Below the pieces are notes generated by a model that saw nothing but the letters and a program-made list of their open reading frames with translations, was not told the DNA's origin and ran no database searches. A stretch of 12,284 nucleotides of DNA from UBA4055 sp036721445 (GTDB lineage: Bacteria; UBA4055), in the NCBI GenBank assembly GCA_036721445.1, contig DAIMKZ010000063.1, forward strand, positions 1-12,284, in the 5' to 3' direction. Positions 6,494 through 12,284 of the stretch are shown here, one piece after another. Position 1 is the first letter of the stretch, and the number at the start of each line of letters is the position of its first letter. Both the position numbers and the translations under genes were made by a program.

Positions 6494-8682
6494 AAACTGT
6501 AATAAAAATATTTATCATTGCTGTTACTGTTATGACCGGCGTGATGTCGGCATCGGAACAAAAATGCGCGGTAAACCTTCAGCTGCGCTGGTTCCATCAG
6601 TTCCAGTTCGCCGGCTACTATGCGGCGAAAGAAAAGGGTTACTATGACGAGGCCGGCTTTGATGTGAACATTATCGAAGGCGGAGTTGACACCGATGTGA
6701 TGAAGGAAGTTGTATCAGGAAGAGCTGAATACGGAGTTCAGACACCGTCGATCATTGTTGACAGGTCTGAAGGAAATCCGGTAGTGGTGCTCGCAGCGGT
6801 ATTTCAGCATTCTCCGGTAGCCCTTATTGTTAAATCGGAAAACGGGATCGAGAATCCTTCACATCTGGCCGGCAGAACGATCATGCTCGGAGAGAAAAAT
6901 GTCGAGATCAGAGCCATGCTCATAAGCGAAGGGGTGCTGGATAAGGTCAATATCATACCTTTTAACGGGAATTACGACGCGTTGCTAAAAGGAAATATAG
7001 ACGGCGCTTCGGGTTATATAACTGATATGTCTTATGTAATCAATCAGGAAGAAGGAGTATTTTCATACATCAGGCCGATGACTTACGGAATAGATTTTTA
7101 CGGGGACTGTCTTTTTACTGCCGAAAAAGAAATAAAAAAAGATCTCGAAAAAGTTACAGCATTTAGAGACGCCAGCCTTAAAGGCTGGAAATACGCAATG
7201 GCAAATCCCGAAGAGATAACGGAACTCATCATAAGCAGGTATAACCCGTCTTTAAAGAAAGAAAACCTTCTTTACGAATACTCGCAGATGAAAAAACTGA
7301 TGTTCCCGGATATAGTGGAAATAGGACACATGAACCCGGGCCGGTGGATCCATATTGCCGATACGTTCCAGAGGCTTGGTTTAATTAAAACTGATTTTAA
7401 AATTGAAGGGTTCCTGTATTCTCACTATTTATACAGCAGATGGAAGTATGAAAGGTCAATTCTGTCCGCAATATCGCTGATCCTGTTAGCCGGACTAATA
7501 TTTGTCGTCATAAATTATATCAGAGAGAAGAGAAAAGAGAGAAATGATGAGGTCAGGCACAATATAGAACTGAGAGCGTCGGAAGCGAAATTCAGGAATA
7601 TTATTGAGTTCGGAGCTGACGGCATACTTCTCGGATCGAACGAAGGCTACATAATCGAAGCGAACGAAATGGCCTGCAGACTGATTGGAATGAAGCGCGA
7701 TCAGCTTGCAGGTAAATTCGTTACAGTAATACCTTTTACGGAAGATAGTCTGAAGAAAGCACCTTTAAGATTTGACCTGTTGAGAGAGGGTAAAACCGTT
7801 ATCAACGAACGGGATATAAAAAGACCTGACGGTTCTGTTGTAAACATCGAAATGAAAACAAAAATGATGAGTGACGGGATATTTCAGTCGATATTCAGAG
7901 ATATAACAGAAAAAAAAGAGAACGAAAAGCGGTTAAAAAAATTCAATCAAATACTTGAGCAGAGAATAGAGGAAAGAACCAGACAGCTTCAGAACGCTAA
8001 CAAAGAGCTTGAATCTTTCAGTTATTCCGTCTCGCACGATTTAAGAGCACCTTTGAGGCATATTTCCGGTTTCTCTGATATAACAAGGAAAAATCTGTCT
8101 TCGGGCAGCATTGAAAAAGCTTCGGAGTCTCTCATGAAAGTTGAGGAGGCAACAGGGAAAATGGAGAAACTCATTGACGACCTTTTGAGGCTGTCAAGGA
8201 CAGGAAGAATTGAATTGAACATTATAGAACTGGACATGAACAGAATAATTGATGAACTAAAAAATGAATATCAGCAGAATCCGGAATATTCTAAAGCTGA
8301 ATGGAAGATCGTGAAAATGCCTGCTGTCAGTGCGGACAGAACACTTATGACGCTCGTATGGGAGAATCTTATAGATAATTCTGTCAAATACAGCAGCAAG
8401 AACATTGATCCCAAAATAGAAATTGGGTGTAATGAAAAAGAGGACTGTTACGAATTCTTTATTAAGGATAACGGTGTCGGTTTCGATCCTGAGTATACAA
8501 ATAAGTTATTCGGTGTTTTTCAGAGACTGCATCTTGATAAGGAATTTCACGGTACAGGCATTGGCCTTGCTACAGTCAAAAGAATAATACTGCGTCACGG
8601 GGGAGAAGTAAGAGCGGAAGGAGAGACCGGTAAAGGCGCGGCATTCTATTTTACTTTACCAAAATTACAGGGGGAAATATGA
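6490..8682 (+). CDS. Sensor histidine kinase C: NMT1/THI5-like periplasmic domain, TM, PAS, HisKA, HATPase
   Basis: This 730-aa kinase has a signal peptide (about 1-21, ending GVMSA). An NMT1/THI5-like solute-binding domain (about 25-315) starts with LQLRWFHQFQFAGYYAAKEK and GYYDEAGFDV, the signature of thiamine-precursor/taurine-type binding proteins. A membrane helix spans about 324-344, then come PAS (about 365-475, ending FRDITEKK) and a coiled coil. HisKA has H516 in SVSHDLRAPLRHI, and HATPase_c lies at about 612-725, with N box NLIDNSVKYSS, G1 DNGVGFD, F box LFGVFQRLH and G2 GTGIGLATV. It is likely an inner-membrane kinase that reads a periplasmic ligand. NMT1-fold sensors may bind pyrimidine, sulfonate or other small molecules, and the sequence does not say which. 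AAGGA (6479-6483) lies six bases before the ATG. The start overlaps the kinase B stop, and the stop overlaps the response regulator start. Confidence 0.93.
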   Translation: MKTVIKIFIIAVTVMTGVMSASEQKCAVNLQLRWFHQFQFAGYYAAKEKGYYDEAGFDVNIIEGGVDTDVMKEVVSGRAEYGVQTPSIIVDRSEGNPVVVLAAVFQHSPVALIVKSENGIENPSHLAGRTIMLGEKNVEIRAMLISEGVLDKVNIIPFNGNYDALLKGNIDGASGYITDMSYVINQEEGVFSYIRPMTYGIDFYGDCLFTAEKEIKKDLEKVTAFRDASLKGWKYAMANPEEITELIISRYNPSLKKENLLYEYSQMKKLMFPDIVEIGHMNPGRWIHIADTFQRLGLIKTDFKIEGFLYSHYLYSRWKYERSILSAISLILLAGLIFVVINYIREKRKERNDEVRHNIELRASEAKFRNIIEFGADGILLGSNEGYIIEANEMACRLIGMKRDQLAGKFVTVIPFTEDSLKKAPLRFDLLREGKTVINERDIKRPDGSVVNIEMKTKMMSDGIFQSIFRDITEKKENEKRLKKFNQILEQRIEERTRQLQNANKELESFSYSVSHDLRAPLRHISGFSDITRKNLSSGSIEKASESLMKVEEATGKMEKLIDDLLRLSRTGRIELNIIELDMNRIIDELKNEYQQNPEYSKAEWKIVKMPAVSADRTLMTLVWENLIDNSVKYSSKNIDPKIEIGCNEKEDCYEFFIKDNGVGFDPEYTNKLFGVFQRLHLDKEFHGTGIGLATVKRIILRHGGEVRAEGETGKGAAFYFTLPKLQGEI

Positions 8683-9122
8683 GGTCAAAATTCATACTGC
8701 TGGTTGAAGACGACCAGAACGACGTGGAGCTGACGCTGCGGGCGCTCCAGCACGGGTTCAGCGGCAGGGTCGTCGTTGTCAACGACGGGGCTGAAGGACT
8801 TGATTTTCTTTTCCGCAGAGGGAAGTTCGCGGACAGAGAGCCTGAATATCCGGGTTTTATTATTCTGGACAAGAAGATGCCCAAAATGGACGGCATTGAG
8901 CTTCTGTACGCAGTAAAAAAGGACAGTGTGCTGAAGAACATCCCGATAATAATGTTCAGCTCGTCCAATTACGAAAAGGACATTTCGGACTCCTACAAAG
9001 CCGGCGTGAACGCTTATGTCGTAAAACCTATAAATATCGATGAATATTATAAAGCCGTCAGAGAGATCGGGCATTTTTGGGGTGAGATGAACGAAGCCCC
9101 TTCAACGGAACACCGTCCTTGA
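8679..9122 (+). CDS. Single-domain response regulator, Rcp1-like
   Basis: This 147-aa protein is a lone receiver domain with no DNA-binding or enzymatic output. The acidic pocket is E10-D11-D12 (LLVEDDQNDVEL), the phospho-acceptor is D64 in ILDKKMPKMDG, the conserved Ser/Thr is S94, and the conserved Lys is K116 in VVKP. An early DVELTLRAL segment and a longer loop before D64 (FRRGKFADREPEYPGF) match Rcp1-type regulators, the established partners of Cph1-type kinases. As the last gene of an operon with three such kinases, it is their likely common phosphate acceptor. GGGGG (8670-8674) precedes the ATG, which overlaps the kinase C stop. About the first 120 bases of the gene are near 60% G+C, clearly richer than much of the kinase genes. 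The last 22 codons overlap the opposing gene. The downstream target is not visible. Confidence 0.92.
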   Translation: MRSKFILLVEDDQNDVELTLRALQHGFSGRVVVVNDGAEGLDFLFRRGKFADREPEYPGFIILDKKMPKMDGIELLYAVKKDSVLKNIPIIMFSSSNYEKDISDSYKAGVNAYVVKPINIDEYYKAVREIGHFWGEMNEAPSTEHRP

Positions 9123-10248
9123 GAAGATCGAAGAACTGGCCGGTGGGGCAGAAGTAAACGCACCACGGATTTTTAATAAAAACCGAAGCAATGAATATAA
9201 TTATACTGCCTGTAATCGTTATTATTGAGGCGGATGAGAATATAAATACCGAAAACGGTTCAATTATAGTCATGTTTATATTTACCGAAGTGGAAACGGC
9301 TATAAGGAGGGAGATGAAAATTAAGAGCCTGAGCCTCCTTAAGAAAATTATAACCCCAGCACCGGGAACGATCTTTTTTACCGGTATTTTTGCAAGGATG
9401 GTCTGAACTCCGCCGAAAGGGCAGATGTAATAACAGTAATAATGTTTGTTGAAAAAAAGGGGAACGAGAACTGAAAGAAAGAGAAGGATGACTGTTGTCC
9501 AGGATGTTAAGATGCTTATTCCGTTCAATGAAAGACTTTCGAGAAAATAGATCGAAATAAATTTACCAGATATTACACCAAAAAATATAATAGATATAAT
9601 TTGAATAAATATTCTAAACTTATTTATTTTTTTTATGTATATTCCTAATAATGATATAAATAGAATAAGATATAAAACTACTTCATATGGAGACTTCAAC
9701 AGCGAGGTTTCCGTTCTCGGAGTAGATTTTACATAGTCTGCATTTCCTGTAAAAATAGCCGTTCTTTTGCTAATGATTTTTGCGACGGCATTACTGGTAT
9801 ATGTTGCTCCTGACACGGCATCAACTTTCGTATCTTGAAGTTCCGCAAGTGTTTTGCCGTTCCATGAATTAAAAAATCCGATGTTTTCCAGGCCGGAAAT
9901 CCAGGCCGGTGTTTCTCTGTGACTTATGATCGACACTCCGGTGATCTTTTCATTTTCATCCGCCAGAACCGCAAGACTTATACTTCCACCATATCCTATT
10001 ATGTCGTCGCAGAAAGGGGATGAGAGGAAGTACCTGCCGGCTTCATTTCCGTTCTTGTCATATACTTTTGACCAAGAGTTCAGATAATTCGCCTTTTCTA
10101 CAGATACGGCTTCAGGTATTATCCTTTTGAATTTGCCTGCAAGATCATATTTGTCAAAATCAAAATCCTCTTTTATTTCGTCTTTGGAAAGCATGGAGAC
10201 CAGAACGAACACCGCAATTAAAGGAAGTTTCAGAAGATATATTTTCAA
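9058..10248 (-). CDS. Membrane flavoprotein with FMN-binding domain and two CxxxCP motifs (PceC/NosR-like)
   Basis: This 396-aa protein begins with a TTG start (10248-10246) and a hydrophobic leader or anchor (about 1-20); AAGG lies about nine bases upstream. Residues about 75-165 form an FMN-binding domain with GYGG, a stretch through GISHRETPAW-like residues, and DAVSGATYTS. The latter fits the Dxx(S/T)GAT motif, where ApbE-type transferases attach FMN to the threonine (T149 here). About five or six membrane helices follow (from ~190). Two cysteine motifs, CYYICP (C272, C276) and CVYFCP (C363, C367), are typical of the NosR/NapH/PceC superfamily. There is no C-terminal 2x[4Fe-4S] ferredoxin domain, so the layout is closer to PceC/RdhC than to full NosR. 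The likely role is electron transfer between membrane and periplasm; the partner is unknown and no reductive dehalogenase or nos gene is seen. The tail overlaps the convergent response regulator gene by 65 bases. Part of the gene is extremely AT-rich (9581-9680). Confidence 0.85.
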   Translation of the reverse strand: MKIYLLKLPLIAVFVLVSMLSKDEIKEDFDFDKYDLAGKFKRIIPEAVSVEKANYLNSWSKVYDKNGNEAGRYFLSSPFCDDIIGYGGSISLAVLADENEKITGVSIISHRETPAWISGLENIGFFNSWNGKTLAELQDTKVDAVSGATYTSNAVAKIISKRTAIFTGNADYVKSTPRTETSLLKSPYEVVLYLILFISLLGIYIKKINKFRIFIQIISIIFFGVISGKFISIYFLESLSLNGISILTSWTTVILLFLSVLVPLFFNKHYYCYYICPFGGVQTILAKIPVKKIVPGAGVIIFLRRLRLLIFISLLIAVSTSVNINMTIIEPFSVFIFSSASIITITGSIIIFIASVFIKNPWCVYFCPTGQFFDLLKDGVPLKGLRSSHPKNARSL

Positions 10249-10270
10249 AATCTCTACCTTGTTTAATTGA

Positions 10271-10284
10271 AGTTATATATAACT
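10271..10284. repeat. 14-base perfect palindrome overlapping the -10 element
   Basis: AGTTATATATAACT is a perfect inverted repeat covering the proposed -10 of the flavoprotein promoter. It could be an operator for a dimeric regulator, but a short AT-only-rich palindrome in an AT-rich gap may also occur by chance. Confidence 0.35.
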
Positions 10285-10304
10285 GAAAACCGGAAACTAT
10301 TCAA
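10276..10304 (-). promoter_or_regulatory. Candidate sigma70-like promoter of the flavoprotein gene
   Basis: On the minus strand a TTGAAT (10304-10299) and a TATATA (10281-10276) are separated by 17 bases, in the 79-base gap downstream of phoU and 28 bases before the TTG start. This suggests that the flavoprotein gene has its own promoter and is not only read through from the pst operon. The same TTGAAT -35 core is seen in the promoter before 701. Recognised by eye; not proven. Confidence 0.45.
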
Positions 10305-10327
10305 CATCTTTTATCATATTTGAATAT

Positions 10328-10984
10328 TTAATATCCCTGATGCCTCACGATGGTCCCGTTTATCATATAGACCACATCTTCGGCTATATTTGTTGCGTGA
10401 TCGCCTATTCTTTCAAGTGATCTTGATATGGTCAGATACTGTGAAAGAAGCTCAAAATTATCCGGCTGTTTTTCCAGAGCTTTCTTAACTTTGCCGAAAA
10501 CCGCCTCGTGAAGTCTGTCAACTTCATCGTCGGCTTCAATGACCGATTCCGCTTTCTTCATATCGAAGTCTATCATCGAGTCTATGCTGTTCTTGACCAT
10601 CAGGAGCGCTTTTTCGCACATATCGGTGAAATCGAAAGAATCGTCCTTTCTGTTGAGGCTGATGATCTTAATACTCCTCTCGGAAATGTTCACTGCCAGA
10701 TCGCCAATCCTTTCAAGGTCGGAGTTTATCTTGAGCATTGATATTATGAGCCTGAGATCTATTGCCACGGGCTGATATAGAGCCAGGAGCTTTAAGCAGT
10801 CCTCCTCGATCTCGATCTCGGTCATATCTATCTGGCGGTCCCTGTCAATAACTTTTTCGGCCAGCTTGACATCACCTTCGTAAACCGATCTGACCGCGTC
10901 TCTCACGTCTTCCTCGACGACGGCGCATAGCTCGTAGAATTTCTTTTTAAGCTTGGTAAGTTCGTTCTGCAGGTATTTTGACAT
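10328..10984 (-). CDS. phoU: PhoU, phosphate transport and signalling regulator
   Basis: This 218-aa, all-helical protein has the PhoU two-repeat layout. The conserved helix motif LERIGD occurs at 90-95 and again at 190-195, followed by LAVNISER and HATNIAED, exactly 100 residues apart; these acidic helices form the metal-binding face of the family. Length is usual for PhoU. In known systems PhoU works in the cytosol with PstB and the PhoR kinase to restrain phosphate uptake and Pho signalling. Here no PhoR or PhoB gene is adjacent in the window. The ATG is preceded by AGGAG at a good distance, and the gene starts 9 bases after the pstB stop, so it is in the same operon as pstA and pstB and is its last gene. 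The 79 bases after it contain no GC-rich hairpin with a T-run, so a terminator is not evident. Confidence 0.96.
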   Translation of the reverse strand: MSKYLQNELTKLKKKFYELCAVVEEDVRDAVRSVYEGDVKLAEKVIDRDRQIDMTEIEIEEDCLKLLALYQPVAIDLRLIISMLKINSDLERIGDLAVNISERSIKIISLNRKDDSFDFTDMCEKALLMVKNSIDSMIDFDMKKAESVIEADDEVDRLHEAVFGKVKKALEKQPDNFELLSQYLTISRSLERIGDHATNIAEDVVYMINGTIVRHQGY

Positions 10985-10993
10985 ATTTTACTC

Positions 10994-11770
10994 CTATCCG
11001 AATTGTCCGGTTATGTATTCCTCTGTCCGTTTCTGGTCCGGGCTTGTGAATATTTTGGTTGTTTTGTTGTATTCTATCAGGCTGCCGATATAGAAGAATG
11101 CCGTATAATCCGAAACCCTTGAAGCCTGCTGCATGTTGTGAGTCACGATTATGATGGTCACCTGATCTTTTAGTTCGCCGATGAGTTCTTCGATCCTGTT
11201 TGTCGACTGAGGGTCAAGTGAACTGGTAGGCTCGTCCATTAAAAGCACTTCAGGTTCCACCGCGAGCGCTCTTGCTATCGAAAGTCTCTGCTGCTGACCT
11301 CCCGACAGACTTCCGCCCGGCGTTTTCAGCCTGTCCTTTACTTCATTCCACAGAGCCGACTGGCGCAGAGATCTTTCACAGACCTCGTCAAGAAGCTTTC
11401 TGTCCCTGATGCCCACAAGTTTAAGACCCGCTACCACATTATCGTAAATTGACATGGTGGGGAAGGGTGTAGGCTTCTGGAATACCATTCCTATCTTCCT
11501 TCTGATGATCACCGGATCGAGCTTGGGATCATATATATCCTGACCGTCAATGAGAGCTTTTCCGGTCACTTTTGCGCCTCTGGTAAGGTCGTGCATCCTG
11601 TTGAGCGCTCTTAAAAAAGTGGTCTTTCCGCATCCTGAAGGTCCGATGAACGCCGTAACTTTTTTATCATAGATCTTAAGGCTCACATCTTTTACGCCCG
11701 GATTATCTCCGTAAAAAACGGAAAGTCCTATGGTCTCGAGCCTTAATTTATTTTCAATAACATTGTCCAT
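10994..11770 (-). CDS. pstB: PstB, ATPase of the phosphate ABC importer
   Basis: This 258-aa cytosolic ATPase energises high-affinity phosphate import. Walker A is GPSGCGKT (43-50), the Q-loop residue is Q98 in MVFQKP, and the ABC signature is LSGGQQQRLSIARALA (155-170). Walker B is VLLMDE (175-180), the D-loop is SLD, and the switch histidine is H211 in VTHNM. PFPTMSIYDNV after the Q-loop and the ending EYITGQFG are typical of PstB and set it apart from other ABC ATPases. Length is normal for the family. AGGGA lies upstream of the ATG, and the start is two bases after the pstA stop, so the two genes are translated together. No missing key residue. Confidence 0.97.
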   Translation of the reverse strand: MDNVIENKLRLETIGLSVFYGDNPGVKDVSLKIYDKKVTAFIGPSGCGKTTFLRALNRMHDLTRGAKVTGKALIDGQDIYDPKLDPVIIRRKIGMVFQKPTPFPTMSIYDNVVAGLKLVGIRDRKLLDEVCERSLRQSALWNEVKDRLKTPGGSLSGGQQQRLSIARALAVEPEVLLMDEPTSSLDPQSTNRIEELIGELKDQVTIIIVTHNMQQASRVSDYTAFFYIGSLIEYNKTTKIFTSPDQKRTEEYITGQFG

Positions 11771-11772
11771 CT

Positions 11773-12284
11773 CTATCCCTGTTTTTTATCTCTTATGAAA
11801 AATCTTGCCGCCGCGAAAGACGCTATGATCACGACCAGAAGGATTATCGCCGCCGCCCATCCCATTCCGTGCCAGTGCTCGTACGGGCTGATAGCCAGGT
11901 TGTACAGCCTTTGGGGCAGTGTGTCTACCGGGCCGAATATCCAGCCTGTCCACTTGACCGGCAGGTAATTGTTGCCGAACGATGTGAAAACCAGCGGCGC
12001 CGCCTCTCCGGCGGCCCTTGCGAACGCTATCAGAAATCCTGTTACGAGACCTACTTTAGCCGCCGGGATGATAGTAGAGAGTATTACTCTCCATCTGGGC
12101 AGGCCGATAGCGAGCCCTGCTTCCCTGATCGACCACGGGATGTTCATCAGCGCGCTTTCGGTCGCCCTGGCGATTATGGGGAACATGACGAAAGCCAGCG
12201 CCACGCCTCCGGAAAGCCCGGAGAACGAGCCCATGGGTTTTACGACAAGCACGAAGGCCAGAAGTCCCTTGAGAACCGCAGGCA
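11773..12284 (-). CDS. pstA: PstA, phosphate ABC importer permease, C-terminal part (gene runs off the right edge)
   Basis: The minus-strand frame is open from the right edge to the TAG at 11773 and gives 169 C-terminal residues. The true start lies beyond 12284, since an open frame continues upstream of the first possible internal start (GTG at 12252). Visible features are PMGSFSGLSGGVALAFVMFP, typical of PstA, and the EAA-loop EAGLAIGLPRWRVILSTIIP that contacts the ATPase. Further membrane helices follow (KVGLVTGFLIAFA; AAIILLVVIIASFAAARFF). PstA pairs with PstC in the inner membrane to form the phosphate channel. pstC and pstS would be expected further right, outside the window. Two bases separate it from pstB. 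Confidence 0.95.
   Translation of the reverse strand, partial: PAVLKGLLAFVLVVKPMGSFSGLSGGVALAFVMFPIIARATESALMNIPWSIREAGLAIGLPRWRVILSTIIPAAKVGLVTGFLIAFARAAGEAAPLVFTSFGNNYLPVKWTGWIFGPVDTLPQRLYNLAISPYEHWHGMGWAAAIILLVVIIASFAAARFFIRDKKQG

Noticed and set aside
8685..9074. 129-codon minus-strand frame opposite the response regulator
   Set aside because: It is antisense to a receiver with every conserved residue, and contains no recognisable domain.
9191..9406. 71-codon plus-strand frame
   Set aside because: It lies opposite the membrane part of the flavoprotein, which has the CxxxCP motifs; a shadow.
10298..10326. Hairpin after phoU as a transcription terminator
   Set aside because: The 7-base stem has a single G-C pair and a 15-base loop, with no T-run following on the minus strand.
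10508..10775. Two plus-strand frames opposite phoU
   Set aside because: PhoU is unambiguous on the other strand; these are mirror frames.
10328..12284. Functional link between the Pst/PhoU genes and the kinase operon as a phosphate-sensing system
   Set aside because: They lie on opposite strands, separated by the flavoprotein gene, and no kinase here has PhoR features; adjacency alone does not support it.

Overview
The window looks like chromosomal DNA from a Gram-negative bacterium. It encodes several exported or periplasmic domains with signal peptides and a phosphate ABC importer. Composition is AT-rich to moderate, and AGA/AGG/ATA codons are common. I cannot name the organism. The combination of many SBP/PAS sensor kinases, a gluzincin-type secreted peptidase and a PceC/NosR-like flavoprotein would fit an environmental anaerobe or an uncultured candidate phylum, but that is inference only.

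Layout. (1) Positions 1-557, minus strand: the 5' part of a secreted HEXXH metallopeptidase that runs off the left edge. (2) Positions 558-700: a divergent intergenic region with a good sigma70-like promoter reading right. (3) Positions 701-9122, plus strand: a tightly packed six-gene signalling operon. Its genes are a periplasmic-binding-domain/PAS/PAS sensor without a kinase, a 91-aa three-helix membrane protein, three histidine kinases (HK-A membrane + 2 PAS; HK-B soluble + 3 PAS; HK-C with an NMT1/THI5-like periplasmic domain + PAS), and one single-domain Rcp1-type response regulator. Four consecutive junctions are 4-base ATGA stop/start overlaps, so translation is probably coupled. (4) Positions 9058-10248, minus strand: a membrane flavoprotein with an FMN-binding domain and two CxxxCP motifs (PceC/NosR-like, no C-terminal ferredoxin). 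Its 3' end overlaps the response regulator gene tail-to-tail by 65 bp. (5) Positions 10328-12284, minus strand: phoU, pstB and the 3' part of pstA, the end of a high-affinity phosphate uptake operon whose upstream genes lie beyond the right edge.

How it may work. The three kinases share nearly the same catalytic core, of the Cph1-like 'SVSHDLRAPLRHI' type, but have different inputs: two different periplasmic-binding-protein folds in the operon, a small membrane module, a Cys-rich PAS and a cytosolic PAS array. All probably feed the single response regulator, a many-to-one architecture. The response regulator has no output domain, so the next step (phosphorelay or protein-protein contact) is not visible here. 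The 91-aa protein resembles the membrane module at the N-terminus of HK-A, and the first gene is a sensor without a kinase; both are candidates for accessory sensory subunits of the kinases. The PstABC/PhoU genes and the flavoprotein are separate transcription units with no demonstrated link to the signalling operon. No tRNA, rRNA, CRISPR array, insertion sequence or prophage feature was seen, and no gene-free stretch exceeds 300 bases.
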